Source of the DNA: Hybos culiciformis
Lineage: Eukaryota > Arthropoda > Insecta > Diptera > Hybotidae
Assembly (NCBI GenBank): GCA_964007475.1
Contig: OZ023273.1
Span: 63,498,108 to 63,562,107, forward strand
Reading direction: 5' to 3'
DNA: 64,000 nt
In this document: positions 1-13,100 of the stretch, piece by piece
Layout: the number at the start of each line of letters is the position of its first letter
How positions within the stretch are numbered: the stretch's first letter is position 1
Notes under the pieces: model-generated
What the model saw: the letters and a program-made list of their open reading frames with translations, nothing else
What the model was told of the DNA's origin: nothing
The model's database searches: none
Program-made: the position numbers and the translations under genes

Positions 1-1498
1 AGTCGTTTAATAATTATACGAATTATCTTTTTAGCAATATAATAATCAACAATCACATTTATTTCAAATAGGGCACACATTTTCCTAATTATTGACTTAA
101 ATGATGCTTCTTAATTTAAAATAAGGTAAATAAAAATTATCAGCATAGATTTTAATTGAAACCAATTTATTTATAATAAGGTATTGGTTAAGACAGTTAG
201 TACAAGAAATAGTAATTGTAGTGTTACTTAAAGTTCAAAAATATTAATGTTGCATATATCTAATTGCCTATATTTTACATGTCGATAAAATAATACATTA
301 TAAATGGTATATTTTATTCTAACGATGATAAACTCCAATATTTTTAGAATTATAGATGATAAGCAAGAGAGAAATTTCTAAATTTTTCAAGCCGCCGCGT
401 CGTTGTAGTATTTAGAAAACAGTTAAATGACCGTCACATATTTGTAACAATTTTAATTTTGTGAACTTTAGAGTTCATTCAATTTTTTTATAATTTATAT
501 ATACATTTTTTTTTTGTTAATTTATGAATTTCAGAACTAAAATTGCGCTAATATTTATGAATTTTCAAACATAAAAGAAATATTGCTTAAAAACATAATT
601 TTTTATTCCCTAGTTTCATAAAAGTGAAAAAGTATTAGGTACATAAATTTATAATTTTTTATAACTATGATGTATAACATTAAATATTAATTGGAATTTG
701 TTGTTGGGTCAATTAGATTAATTTCTGCGCTAACAATAAATTATTCTACGAATACAAATATGTATATACATAGTTATTTGCGATTCAATTGTCCAATTGT
801 CGCCGTTGTCGGTCGAAGATTATTTATTTTGTCATTGCCATGCCACATTGGAATTTCGATTCGGCTGGTATAATTCAACATAGAAGTTATTTATATTATG
901 CTGCTCTTTTGAATTAAAAATTTCTCATTTTAAGTATCAATATAACTTTTAGTGCTTTCAAGCCGGTTTTTTTTAATACATTAAAACCAAAATGTACGCA
1001 TAATTATTGTAACAAAAGATTTGTCTAAATTTTTTTTGAGAAATAATTCCCTGAAATTATTTGAACAGTAAACTTTAATATTAATGTATTAATCATAAAA
1101 ATAACGCTTCATACCATTGATTATGATTTCATACATCGTTGATTTTTATCATAATTTTTTATATATATATATTTTTTTTTTCAGATATGTGAAGCAAAAT
1201 TCATGGTTCAATTTTCATTCTAAATAAAAAAAAAATTAAATTTATATTTTGTTAATTAAAAATTGCAATAGTTTAAAATAGAAAAAATATAGAATTTTTA
1301 TATAAAATATACAAAATCACGAAAATAATTTTGCCACAGCATAAAATTAAAAACTTGAGCAATCAAAGATATAGTTAACATATGATGGTATAACTATGAA
1401 AAGAAATCAATATTAATTAGGATTATTTGAGAGCTGAAACCTATTTTATGACAATAATTAAAAAAAAAATTAGTATAAAAAGTAAGAAAAAAAAATTT

Positions 1499-1635
1499 AA
1501 TAATTTTATGAACATTTTCTAATCATAGGTCAAAAATGGATCAGGAGAATCCAAATTTCGGAATAATAATTTTATGAACATTTTCAGAAGAAATCATAAG
1601 TGAAAAATGGATCTGGAGATTCCTAATTTTCAAAA
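1499..1635. repeat. Two-copy tandem duplication, about 66 bp
   Basis: Two adjacent diverged copies begin at 1499 and 1565 with AATAATTTTATGAACATTTTC and continue with an 'AATCATA..T.AAAAATGGATC.GGAGA' pattern. Some mismatches and a short insertion separate them. No coding capacity. Confidence 0.7.
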
Positions 1636-1742
1636 TAATTATTACCTATCTACCGAATCTTTATGATTTTATGATTCTACGTATACCAACCCATGTCGAA
1701 AAATGTTGATGTAAGTTATACATCATATTTGACCTATGATTA

Positions 1743-1785
1743 CCAAAAGTCTGGTAACACCAAAGTCTGGTAACACCAAAGTCTG
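1743..1785. repeat. 16-17 bp triplicate
   Basis: CCAAAGTCTGGTAACA is repeated directly: a 17-bp copy, a 16-bp copy, then a partial third copy. A simple local slippage array. Confidence 0.75.
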
Positions 1786-2730
1786 TAGATCTAAAAGTTT
1801 AGATTGAAACATTTAATGATAATAGTATTCAGTAGCCTTACTAGCTTAATTTAAAATCTTTTTAATGAAAATTTGTATTTTGGAAATTATCATAAAAAAA
1901 AACTTCTTTTGGATATACCTACCTAATATAATATTAAAAAAAACGCGCCTATTTTATGTTCGATTTTCTAATACAATTTTTATTTTTTTACTAAAATAAA
2001 AATAAAGATTAAAATTATGAAATTGATTGTTTTCAGTGCATGCAATTATTATTGTATTTTTTCAATGAAGGCGATTTTAAGAAATAATTTATTATTAAAA
2101 CACAATATATTGCTGCACTTGATAATAAGTTAATTATTATCACGAAGATCATTTGAAAACGCAAATTTACGTTACAATTAGTTAAAATAAAATCAGATAT
2201 TTAGTGTATAGACGTATATAGATACATTATATTATGTATAATTATGTTATTTATGTGCATTCCATATTTTAATATCGAAATATCTATAAATATAATAATT
2301 ATTGTATAATAAAAAATATATTAATTTTTTAAGATATTTTCTATTCTCTTTTGAAGTTTTTTTTTTGAAAGAATGATAGTTAAATCTAAATAAAAATTAG
2401 AATGAGTGGAAACAATATGTAACACTCGTATGTAGGCATTTAACGAAGAAATTTTAGTACGATTCTTAATTGTTAGATGAATTCTCAAATTGCCATCAAT
2501 ATCAATCAAAGGTCAAAGCATGTTGCCGTTTGTTGGAGATTTGATTTTTCTAGAAGTTAAGTAAAATATTTAAATATCAACCATGATTTGATAAGAAAAT
2601 ATTTGTGACCAAAAATGGATTAGTAAGCAAAGAATTATCCAAAAGGGAACGAAATAACAAGGACGAAGTAATTACATATTTTACAATTCACAATGATAAT
2701 TGATATAAATCGAGAAAAATAAGATTCCCA

Positions 2731-2930
2731 AAAGCTACTAAAGTTATGCGAAGTATTACAATAAGCAAATCCAAAAATCTATTAGACAATAAGCGGTAGC
2801 TTTCGATATAAACAATAAAATATCAAATTATAACCTCGAAAGCTACTAAAGTTACGTAGAGTCTAACGATAAAGAAATTCAAAAATCTAGTAGGCAATAA
2901 GCAAAAGGTTAAAATTTAAACAATTGTTGG
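2731..2930. repeat. Diverged tandem duplication, 108-bp period
   Basis: AAAGCTACTAAAGTTA occurs at 2731 and again at 2839. The following sequence matches imperfectly, including 'AAAAATCTA.TAG.CAATAAGC' in both copies. No open frame is shared. Confidence 0.65.
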
Positions 2931-4320
2931 TAGGTTTAGGTATGTTGTTTTTGTCATTGAGATCTAAGACGAAAATTGGGAGTTTCACAAAATTCGCGTC
3001 GAAAAAAAAATTGTTATTTAGTCGAGATCTACTGTTCTTAGTAAAAAAAATTACAGATTATTTTCTAAGATTGTGGATGATCTAACACTAACTGATGACC
3101 TTTACTTATTTTATTCTTATCATTGCTCTTGTTATTCTTCTATTCTTCTATTGATAATATTTTTCATTTATTTTCATAAAGTATGCCTTAGTTCTCTTGA
3201 CATTTTTTTGGTTTATTTATTTGTAAGTAATTTTTTATATATTTTGCGTAATTTGATGTAACTGCCAGAATCATCCTTTCCAAGAGGCGCCAGAATCGTC
3301 TTTTTCAAATGTTTTATTGTTGTTAACGTAAGAACCGACGCTAGTTTTGCTTAATTTTAGGTTCATAATAATAAATGAAGACAACTGAAATTACCCATAA
3401 TATAGGTACTCATATTGGAATATTATTTAAAATAAAAATTATTACTGACATTGGAAATTTAATCAAAATATTTTTTTAATTATATTCTCAATAATTAATA
3501 ATTATTTAATTAAAGTTTAAAAATTTAACAACAATGATAATATAAAGTTTAGACTAATGTACATACATAATTTTGTTCTACTTTTTAATCATACAAAGTA
3601 GTATTAATAATAAGTAAATACAGTATTTCTAACTTGAAAAGAGTATAAAAATATTATCTATTTTTTTTTTATTTTGTAAAAATTTAAACTTTTTGTTTTC
3701 GAAAATACATAAATTTTACTTTAAAAAATATAATTTTTTTTTCTTTCTTATTTTGAACTTAACACCTCTAAATTTAGGATCTAAAAATAATTTGACATGA
3801 TAAGAAAAGTGAATTTTGAATAATTAATTTTTTTATTTCAAGCCAATGTTATAACTCGACGTTTTAGACTAGATCTCTTGATATTTTTTGGAAAAAAGAA
3901 AAATATATTTGGCAAGATTTAAGCATATATATATATAATATTATGTACATACTAGAAAAGAGATTGTACAAACTGGAATTTTATGATTTTAAAAGTGTAT
4001 GCCGAATCCTGTAATAACACATTTGCTTTTTAGCTGCTAATAAAAATTTGGATATCGTATCAAAAAAAGGATAAAAAATGATGAAAAATTGCATGTTTTT
4101 CAAAAAAGTTCCTTTAGGGTCCAATATGGACATTGAATAATCAACTTTCATTATCATCAAAATAATGCAGACAGTTCTATCTACAATCTAACATTAAAAT
4201 ATTACAAGTTTTGTGCTAATTTAACACTTTGGAAAAAAAATATATATGTATATAATTATGTAAATATATAAATATAATCATATAAAAACCTTTCCGACTT
4301 AATACTAAATATAAAATTAT

Positions 4321-4326
4321 TTTATT
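4321..4326 (-). promoter_or_regulatory. Candidate poly(A) signal of the carbonic anhydrase gene
   Basis: TTTATT on the plus strand is AATAAA on the minus strand, 96 bases past the carbonic anhydrase stop codon. The spacing suits a short 3' UTR. The hexamer is common in such AT-rich DNA, so this is position-based inference. Confidence 0.5.
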
Positions 4327-4421
4327 CAAGCCTATTGACAACTTTCGAACCTAGAAGCTCCATCTAAAAATCTTTCGGATGTATAGCTTATATCACAGAT
4401 CCGGATTCTGATTTTGTTACG

Positions 4422-4823
4422 TCAAGAATAATAATTCTTAACTTCTTCAATTAGTTTTGGTGCATTTTCTTCATTAACTTCAACGAATTTTTTTGAACCT
4501 CTACTGAAATAGTAAATATCGCCAGAATAAATATCAAACCAAAGTGCGTGAATGTGTAAATCATGTTGTTCGAGTCGCTCTTTTAAAAATGGATATGAAG
4601 ATACATTTGATAGTTGTTGCAGAGTATTGACTTGTGACAATTTATCTTCAATTGGAAATTTATTTTCTGGATCTATATAAGCAACAAATTTCCTTAGAGG
4701 TGTTTCAGATGAAAAAATCAATGGATGCTTAGCACCGGATTCCTTCCAATCTAAAAATTTTTCCAGGCTGGAACTAGCATGTGTACAGAGCCATGATCGA
4801 AGCGGCGATAGTCTGCGATTATT
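4422..4823 (-). CDS. CAHbeta: Carbonic anhydrase, last coding exon
   Basis: 402 nt in phase 0, starting NNRRLSPLRSWLCTHAS and ending EEVKNYYS before TGA (4422-4424). The acceptor AG (CT at 4824-4825 on the plus strand) follows a T-rich tract. It holds the C-terminal half of the alpha/beta fold, including SETPLRKFVAYIDPENKF. Confidence 0.95.
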   Translation of the reverse strand, partial: NNRRLSPLRSWLCTHASSSLEKFLDWKESGAKHPLIFSSETPLRKFVAYIDPENKFPIEDKLSQVNTLQQLSNVSSYPFLKERLEQHDLHIHALWFDIYSGDIYYFSRGSKKFVEVNEENAPKLIEEVKNYYS

Positions 4824-5245
4824 CTAAAACAATAAGGTAAATTATGAGTTTTGTCGACTATTTATTTCAATTGAATGTTTAACAAGTTTTACCTGCGAAC
4901 ATAGTTCTGGATCCTTTAACTGATATAACAAATTCATAGCCTTGCAATCACTATGACCACAAACAATTATATGACGAATATCATTTACAATACAACCCAA
5001 TTCTAGTGCAGCTGGTTCACAACTAAAAAATTCGTCTTGAAAATGACTAGAATGTGGAATTAAGTTTCCAGCATTACGAACTAAAAGTTTAATAATATTG
5101 AAAAAAAAAAATTAATATCATTGTTTCACTAAAATAAACTCATAAATTCGTTATAATTACCAACAAACATATCGCCGACATGAGTCTCTGTAAATCTAGT
5201 TGGAATCATTCTGCTGTCCATACAAGTAAAAAATACGGCTTTTGG
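4422..5245 (-). CDS. CAHbeta: Beta-class carbonic anhydrase, 5' exon missing
   Basis: Zinc enzyme for reversible hydration of CO2 to bicarbonate; animal beta-type enzymes are usually mitochondrial. Three exons (5161-5245, 4893-5080, 4422-4823) with GT-AG introns join to 225 codons including the stop. Visible hallmarks in order: CMDSRM (zinc-ligand Cys and the Asp/Arg dyad), VVRNAGN spanning the first junction, VCGHSDCKAM (zinc His and Cys), SPLRSWL, and a conserved C-terminal block with LHIHALWFDIYSGDIYYFSRGS. The insect family is about 255 residues, so about 30 are absent. The first visible codon (Pro of PKAVFF) directly follows a splice acceptor, so an upstream exon must carry the start. 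It was not found in the sequence up to the N gap and probably lies in or beyond it. No catalytic residue is altered and there is no internal stop, so the gene looks functional. Confidence 0.95.
4893..5080 (-). CDS. CAHbeta: Carbonic anhydrase, central exon with zinc His/Cys
   Basis: 188 nt entering in phase 1: its first TT completes the Val of VVRNAGN. It ends at CAG|GTAAA. It encodes RNAGNLIPHSSHFQ, CEPAALELGCIV and IIVCGHSDCKAMNLLYQL. The 69-nt intron to the last exon is near minimal insect intron size. Confidence 0.95.
5161..5245 (-). CDS. CAHbeta: Carbonic anhydrase, exon with CxDSR zinc motif
   Basis: 85 nt encoding PKAVFFTCMDSRMIPTRF and ETHVGDMFV plus one base of the next Val codon. 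The acceptor AG lies just upstream (CT at 5246-5247 on the plus strand) and the donor GTAATT at 5155-5160. It is the most 5' exon present and has no in-frame Met that could replace the true start. Confidence 0.94.
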
Positions 5246-5727
5246 CTAAAAAATAAGACCATAAAACATTTTTTATTAATTTTTTATTTATTACTTTCGG
5301 CACTTAACTCCCTCTAATGTGTAAATATTTAAATAATTATATTAATATATTTTTTAATACAATATTTATTCGTAGATTATCACAATTTAAAAGATTCAGA
5401 ATTAATTTTATATTAAAATAGTATGACAAAATATTAAAGGTATAATAATGTAAACATAAATATTGTAAAGTAATGATAATTATATTATGTTAATATTGTG
5501 AATTTAAATTATAAAAGAATGTTTAATAACTTATTTTTAAAAGTAATATGATTAATTAATTTATATATTTTTTACTTAGTTTCCATGTTATAGCATAAGG
5601 AAAGTGCAAGTCTAATTACATAAAACTTACTAAAATAGTGTAATCATCAAATTGGTTTTCTCGAATTAGTCGGGCTCGTGGGGCTAGGATCAAAATTACA
5701 AGACCCTATAACCATCTCGGTTCACTA

Positions 5728-5927
5728 NNNNNNNNNNNNNNNNNNNNNNNNNNNNNNNNNNNNNNNNNNNNNNNNNNNNNNNNNNNNNNNNNNNNNNNNN
5801 NNNNNNNNNNNNNNNNNNNNNNNNNNNNNNNNNNNNNNNNNNNNNNNNNNNNNNNNNNNNNNNNNNNNNNNNNNNNNNNNNNNNNNNNNNNNNNNNNNNN
5901 NNNNNNNNNNNNNNNNNNNNNNNNNNN
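5728..5927. other. Assembly gap of exactly 200 N
   Basis: All 200 bases are N. This round size is a convention of scaffolding software, so the true distance is probably unknown. The left flank (about 5670-5727) is less AT-rich than its surroundings and looks like part of a repeat, a common cause of a contig break. Confidence 0.97.
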
Positions 5928-8900
5928 AACGGAAAATAATGAATATTTTGTAAACTAAATGGCATCAACAATGTGGTGAATTTATAAAGAAAGGATAAAA
6001 ATGATGGGTTTCATATACGGAATTTAACCGGAATTCAAATAATCGGAATTTGTTTAATCGCAGAATTAATTTCCCCAGAATTTCACGGCTTTTTGCTTTC
6101 CCGCACGAATTCGTTGGGGTATTTTAATTTTTATTTTTAATTGACAAAAGTTTCGGTCAAATTTGCTCTAAATTCCGGTGAACAAAAATTCTGGTGAAAT
6201 GAAATCCAGAGAAAAAATAAAAATTACGGTCAAATGTTATTTATTTCGGTGAAATAAAATCGAAGCAAATGTCCTGCTCCCAAAAAAATAAGTAAAGGAA
6301 AATAGATAAATACGAAAAGTTTGAGAAAAATTGTTTATTTAATAAGTAAAATTTCAAGGGTGTTTACAAAAATTTCATAAGTTAGTCTGGTTATAATATT
6401 TGTAAAAATTTTAGAAATTTTTTTGTGAAGTTATAAACTTTATTTTGTGATTTGAGTAAAATAAGATTTAAATAATTAAATGGATCTGGATTTAATTTGG
6501 CGATATATATGGGTTAATCTATAGATAAACGAACAGTTGACTTAAGTGATAGAAAAAACTACTGAGATAAACGTAATTTTTTCAGCTTTGTTCGAAAAAC
6601 TGTAATAACGCTTCAAATTGTTAACGGAGTTAGTTTATACGAATTATCTTCGCTACCCACTTTGAATAATTAATACGGAAAAATTGTAGCAACGAAAAAA
6701 ATACACATTTGAAGGGCAATTGAGTCTGAAAATTCTAAATAGAATATGGAGTCAAATAGAAGGGCTCATATCATCGTTACATCTGTTGCTTTAGAATGAA
6801 TGTAAAACTTGACTTAGACTATAATGACTAAAAAAGATGTAGATTTTGCGCCCAGGCGATCTCTTTTTTATATCTCATTCAGATAGGACATACAATATTT
6901 GGCAACTTGATAATTTTTGAAAATTTTGAAGAGAAACGTATTTATACAACGAAAGTAAACGTTCAATTTTAACGTCATCATTAGATTATTTTTATTCTCT
7001 CGAATTAATATTTATTTTTTCAGTAAATACCTTTCGTTTTTCTTTTAATTTATTATTATTATTCTTATAATTTTTTTATTACATAAAAGAATGAAATAAA
7101 AAGGATAAAGTTTTTTTTTGTTTATGTTAATTAGCTGTATCAAAACAATGCGGCAAATTTTTATTTGTTTAAATAATACATATATTTAAGAGCATGATTT
7201 GCATAGTAATCTTCATCATTTCCTGCAATCAGCATTTTATGTTAAATTTATTAAAGTATATAAAACTGATTTTAACACATAAGATTTAACACATCATTTT
7301 TTTGATAGAAGCTCAATATCCATCTCGAACTAAAACGTAAATCTCTTAAAATGCAATTAAAATTGTTTGCATTTAACAGGATTGATTACTTCTTTACCAA
7401 GGGCAAACTCTGACTTTCACTTCATTTGAGCAATTCAATTATTGCTATATCGAATTTTGTGCCAAGATTAACTGCATTCAATTGACTTTCAAATGGCACA
7501 ATATGGCAGATTTCCATGACGCTCGTCAATAAATATCCAATAATTTAGACTTTTGGAAAATTAGTTATCATTTTCACAAATTTTGAAGTAAAGTAAAAAT
7601 GTTGCACAAAAAATATTGAAATAGAGTTGCATTGAGGTATTTGGAATGCTTTCTATATTAAACGAGAGAAGAACAAGTGAACAAATTTTCTAAACAAAAC
7701 TTATATGATACTCAAATACAATAAACCTATTATGAATATTCATAATTTTATACGGCTCTATAAATTTCTGGTAAATAAAACACAATAATATTTACATACC
7801 TACAATGCTTTATTTAAAAAATAATAATTACACGCCGTTGACATATAAATTTGTTAATTACTAAAATACGTTTTTCTAATGTAACGTTGTAATAAATAAC
7901 ATTATGTATCCTTGTAAGGAAGGTTAATTTACATTAAAATTAATTCAATAACTAAATAGTATAAATTTTATATATACATGCCTAAGACTAGAAAAAATAA
8001 ATTACTAACAGGTTCATTTCATCAAGTTTATTTATTTATCAACTTATCATATATAGGCTCTTTGCAATTTAAATTTGAGATTATTCAGCTCCGACATAAA
8101 TTTCAAGTCCTTTACAAAGTAAAAAAACAAATCGCTTCAAAGCATCTTGTAGGCATAAAAATCATAAGTAATATATGAAACTGTATGAAAATTTCAAAGA
8201 TTGGTGTGGATTAAAAAAAAGAAAACATTAATTAATAAATTCAATTTATTATGTTATTAATGTTAATTTTTACGAAAACTTAAAGCAAAAGTTTCTTTAA
8301 TTTCTTTTTACAAATCAATTTTAAATTTTTTGTTATGATTCTCATACCTACGAGATTTTGTTTTTTTTTACACACGAGATGGTTAAAAATTTATGTCGGT
8401 AGTGGATTATTACATACTAGATATATATACAAATGCATATGTGTAGTATCTTTGAATAGGATAATGTCAAACTGCATTGAAATAAATTACGATTGAGTCT
8501 AATTTCTAGAGGCCTGAATTATTTTGCTGCTTTATGTTAGGTTTCTCGATTATTTAATTTATGACTTTGTGTGTAATGCTAATTCAGCATTTTATTACCT
8601 TAAAAATGAAAACAATGTACCTATTTTATATATTTCTGCAGTCGTATCTATATATAAATTTGTTTATAAATGTGAATTTGTGGGGAAAATTGTTATGACT
8701 TTATTTTCAAGTTTAATAAAAAATTTTTATTGGAAATGACATTATTGGTTTTATATATGAATATAGCGCACAAATCTATTTGTTACAGATATAGCGAGTA
8801 TTAAAAAATTAAAAAAATATTATTATTTTTTTTTTTTAAATTGGGAAAGATTTTGAAATTTGAAATCTAATGAATTATATGACTTTTGGCGCCACGATTA

Positions 8901-9349
8901 TTATTTTTGTGTCATTTATGCATCTTTTGAAATATTTTAATGTCTGGCCAATAAAAAAAAAAATAAAAATTTAATTGAATTTCGTATTGATTAATAAAAA
9001 AAAAAAGCCACAAAATATTATTTGATTGCAAGAATTATAGATAAATTTCAGTGCAAAGTTATTGAATTATTTTTTTCAATAATACCTGTAGTAAATAGTA
9101 ATACAATATTAAAAAAAAAAATACCGAATACCTCTGATCTATTTATGTATACATACATATGTACATGTTGTGTTATGTATATTTTTAATCATTTATGTTC
9201 AGTTAATGATAAATATGTATATGAATGTAATTTTGTGATATTAAATAGTTATGATTTGTGGTTTTTAAAAATTGATATTTATGTCCATGGCCTATTCATT
9301 ATTAATTTTATTTGTTATGCGGTTAACATTAAAGTTGTTATCTATTTAA
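5928..9349. other. AT-rich intergenic DNA with a short motif-rich patch
   Basis: No gene recognised. Between 6015 and 6270 short related motifs recur (CGGAATTT, CCGGTGAA, CTGGTGAAAT, TTCGGTCAAAT, TTCGGTGAAAT), suggesting an old decayed repeat without clear ends. The open frame at 9022-9393 is AT-rich, has no domain and runs into the terminal repeat of the next element, so it is not called. Confidence 0.6.
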
Positions 9350-10114
9350 CAGCGTTTCTCAACCTTTTTACAATTGCGACCTATAAAATATGAGTATAAA
9401 ATAACGTGACCCTCAATCTGAAATGGTATATACAAGTATTGACAAGTAGAAGAAATGAAAGGCACTTTTAAAATGTTTTATTTATTTATTATTTTAATGA
9501 TTTATTTGTTGTTGACATTTACTTGATAATTTATTAAGTCTTGGCTCAATTGATTTACTCAATGGTATTATTAATGTGGCACCCACATCGTCAAGTCGAT
9601 TTCTGTATTTAGTTTTAGCACCCGCTAGCGCTGAAAATCTAACTTCTGTTAAATCAGTATGTAGTTGAAAAAGGAAGAAGCATTTTAATTGCCTTTTCAT
9701 GTAATATTTGGTATTCACAAATCACATTGTATTTGGATCCAAAATTTGTTCAAGTGTTTTTGATTATTAAATACCATTTCAAGTGCTTTATCGCAAGACA
9801 GTTCAATTATTTTCTCTCCCTCCAATGAAAATAAAACATTGGTTTCACATTTTAAAAATGGATTTTGAACCCAAGCTGATATAAGTAAGAACCAAAAGCG
9901 AGCAGTTTTCTGTACAATTTGTTTAAAGCGAATGAACAGAGCAATCTATTGGAAAATAGATGTATAGATTAATTCTTCTTACATAATCAAAATATTATAT
10001 TATTTTTAATTTAATATATGTAGCATTTGTAAAAGAATTGTTCCATAAAAACCACCCATTGAAAATCTTTCGCGACCCAAATTCTGGTCGCGACCCTAAG
10101 GTTGAGAAACGCTG
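9350..10114 (-). mobile_element. hAT-superfamily transposon, decayed
   Basis: Terminal inverted repeats CAGCGTTTCTCAACCTT at the left end and its complement AAGGTTGAGAAACGCTG at the right bound 765 bp. This terminus type is known from hAT elements. ATCTATT occurs beside both ends but offset by 3 bases on the left, so the 8-bp target duplication is decayed or my boundary is off by a few bases. Inside, the minus strand carries a relic transposase C-terminus. An old, internally deleted copy. Confidence 0.85.
9494..9960 (-). pseudogene. hAT transposase C-terminal relic (ZBED/SCAND3-like)
   Basis: The minus strand from about 9960 downwards reads, with breaks, through WVQNPFLKCE, EGEKIIELSCDKALEMVFNN, LNKFWIQIQ and FSALAGAKTKYRNRLD to a stop near 9494. 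The order of these blocks and the GFSAL..IKTK.RNRLD-like motif match the C-terminal dimerisation end of hAT transposases. The intact stretch is only about 74 codons, the usual CEAGFSAL has become TEVRFSAL, and the catalytic N-terminal two thirds is missing. Not functional. Confidence 0.8.
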
Positions 10115-13100
10115 ATCTATTATATTTACATGGCATCCAAGCTTATTTCTACGACCAAAATTAAGCTAAGGTAATTGTATCATGCAAAACGTCGAAAACG
10201 GCAAATATAATATAAATTATCGATGAGTTTTTAAGATAACCAGGACACAAAAAAGATAAAATATTGATAGAAATATAGATTAAAACATAAATAAATATTC
10301 TAAAATATCAAATGTGATAGAATAATACTAATTATTTTATACATCCTTTACGTTATTTTGAAGATTTTTAATAACATTACACAGATGCTTGGATAGAAAT
10401 GCATTAAATAATATTATTGTATTGTTGGAAAAGTTATAGTTTTTTTTTTTTCAGTTTATTCAAGTTTCTGTAAATGCTTGACTATTGAAAAATAAAACTT
10501 GAAATCTTTCTTTCCTTATATCCCAAGTGTAATCTCGTTCTAATTTCTGAAAGAAAACCAAAAGAGACTTCCAGACACAAAAACAAAAAAGAATAAATCA
10601 TAACACTTATTATATATATTTAATTTCAATGTATATGTATGTAAGTAAGTAAGGACATAAAAATATAATATAAATGTAGGTATTTATGAAAAAGAAAATG
10701 TCCTGTTTACAAAATAATATGGTTTTTACCTTTTTTCTCGTCTCTTTATGAATTTCAAATTTTGATAAAATAAATTGATAAAACCACATCGTTATTTTTA
10801 GCATTCAATTTCGCATCATCAAAATTCAAAATATAACTTTTATATAGTTACATTGTACATAATTTTCCTATTGTATATCAACATAGTAGGTACATAACAT
10901 AGAAATCTACATTATATATTTTTTTTGTAATTATTATTTGTTTGGAAAAAAATTAAAAAAAAAAAACCAGCTTATAATTACTTTGTTAACTAAATCAATA
11001 TTGCAAAAATTGATGAAAGTGCATAAAAATAAAATTCAATACAAATACCAATAAATACAATTGAAGGGTTTTCAAACATATTCTTAAATTTGGTAACCGC
11101 GAAAATTGAATATCAAATTTGAATATCATTATAGGCAGATATCGGTTTAGTGGCTTGAAAAATGAGATAAATTGTTGCTTCACCACGACACACCGCTAAT
11201 TATAATACACTTATTCGAAAGCAAATTTGAATTGATAAAAAAAAATTGCCATAAATTTCTCCTTTCTGTATGTATAATCATAGTTGTGTTAACTATTTTT
11301 TAACTTGTGTATTTAAAGGATAGAAATCATGTCCTTCTTATATCAGATGTTTAGCTTAACCAAATTTTTTGGACAATTATTTATGAAAACTTTTTTATGT
11401 TCATCAACTCTTGTATGTATTGCTTTTGTTTTGTCTGGATTATATATATTTTAGATTACTGTTTTCGGATTTGATGAATAAAGGCCAGAATTTTGAATCG
11501 GATCAAGTTTCGTTTTGGGGTTCCCAAGTAATTCTTACCTAGGTTACCGTAAACACTGAAATATTTCTGCATGTTGTCTTAGTTTACGATTTTAAGATTT
11601 CTTTAATATTTTTTTTTTTGGTAACGTTAAATCGTTCACGCTTAATTGAAGTTGATATTTTTCTTTTTAACCGTTAGTTTTATCTGAATATTGATTACGG
11701 TTCATAACTATCGCCTTACACTTTAGTTTTATTCATACCAAAAACATTATTATTGAAAATAATTCTTTAATTGTATATTGTAATATAATAAAATGTATAA
11801 AAAATTATTAACATTGTTCTGAAATCAAGTTTCACCTACCTATGTCTTTATTGTTAGCATAACATTTTGTCAAAGTAATATTAGATTTTAAATTATTGTT
11901 TTTAAAATGAAATTAGATATGTTGTTTTTTTTTGTATAAAATATTGATTGGTTTTAATTTTTAATTTTAATATATAAAATAAATTCCACGCCGCTGTAAT
12001 GAATGTCCAAAAAATGTAGAATCCTTTATATTGAAACCATAAAAAAAAGATTTCATTTTCTTCATTTTGCTTGATTTTGACTGATCATGGCTTAAATGTA
12101 TATTTCTACAATATCCATTTATCCAACTTTTGTGATATAAATATATTATTTTAATGCATTATCTTTTTTGAGATAGCAATTAAAGAATAATCCATATTCT
12201 ACAGTCAGAAATAAGATATAAACAAATCCCTTTATTTTTAAATTTTAGGTAGGTAGGCATACGTAAGCGCAATGTACATGTTCATAACCCCAGATTCGTA
12301 AGCAAATCTATAATAAATCATGAGGTTTATTAAAAAGCCAAAAATTATGTATATTTTATTATGTAAATACATTATTGTGCTTGCAAAAACAATATGTAGT
12401 ACAAATATATGTATATATGTAAGAATAATTTATGTATTTAAATTTAACCGGTGCAGGTCGTAAAAAAAGCATAAGAATAAAGAAATAATCAGATAGTAAT
12501 AATAATAATAAAAAAAAAGGATTTTTATGCTATTTGTTATTTTAATGCCGAGGATAAAAATATTTTATTAAAAAAAGAACACAGAAAAAGTTAATAAATT
12601 TTTTTTTTATTTCTTAAACCAAGGATGATTAAAAAGCTTAATATGCTATATACACTCGTATGTGCGTAAAAACAGTAAAATTAAGATTTGAGAGATAACT
12701 TCTTCGATTTTTTTTTAACATTTTATATGTCAACAGAACATATTCATTATGTTGAAAATTGAAATTCATACTAAAATTTAATTTAATTTATATTTCATGT
12801 AATATTTCATTATGATTGTTAAAAATTTATCTGTAACAGTTCCTGACACGAAGAGTATGACACAATCAATGCGTGTAGTATACATTTTTATAGAAATAAG
12901 GAAATAATCAAAATTAATTATAATACGAAAGTTTTAATACTAACACTTGCTGTCCCAATAGTATTAAATTGATTTTGATGAAAGTTAAAAAATTTATAAT
13001 TTTAAATTCAAACTCAAGTCTTAAATGAAACCACTGACTTCTGTATATAAAAGACGAAACATCAAATTTGTCTATGTATTAAGGTCGAATAAGCTTTTCA

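Larger units (their letters stand above)
1..4320. other. AT-rich intergenic DNA, no gene recognised
   Basis: Long A/T runs and TATA-type simple sequence; the short open frames here have AT-driven composition and no recognisable domain. Only small local duplications stand out and they are listed separately. The right edge is the 3' flank of the carbonic anhydrase gene. Confidence 0.7.
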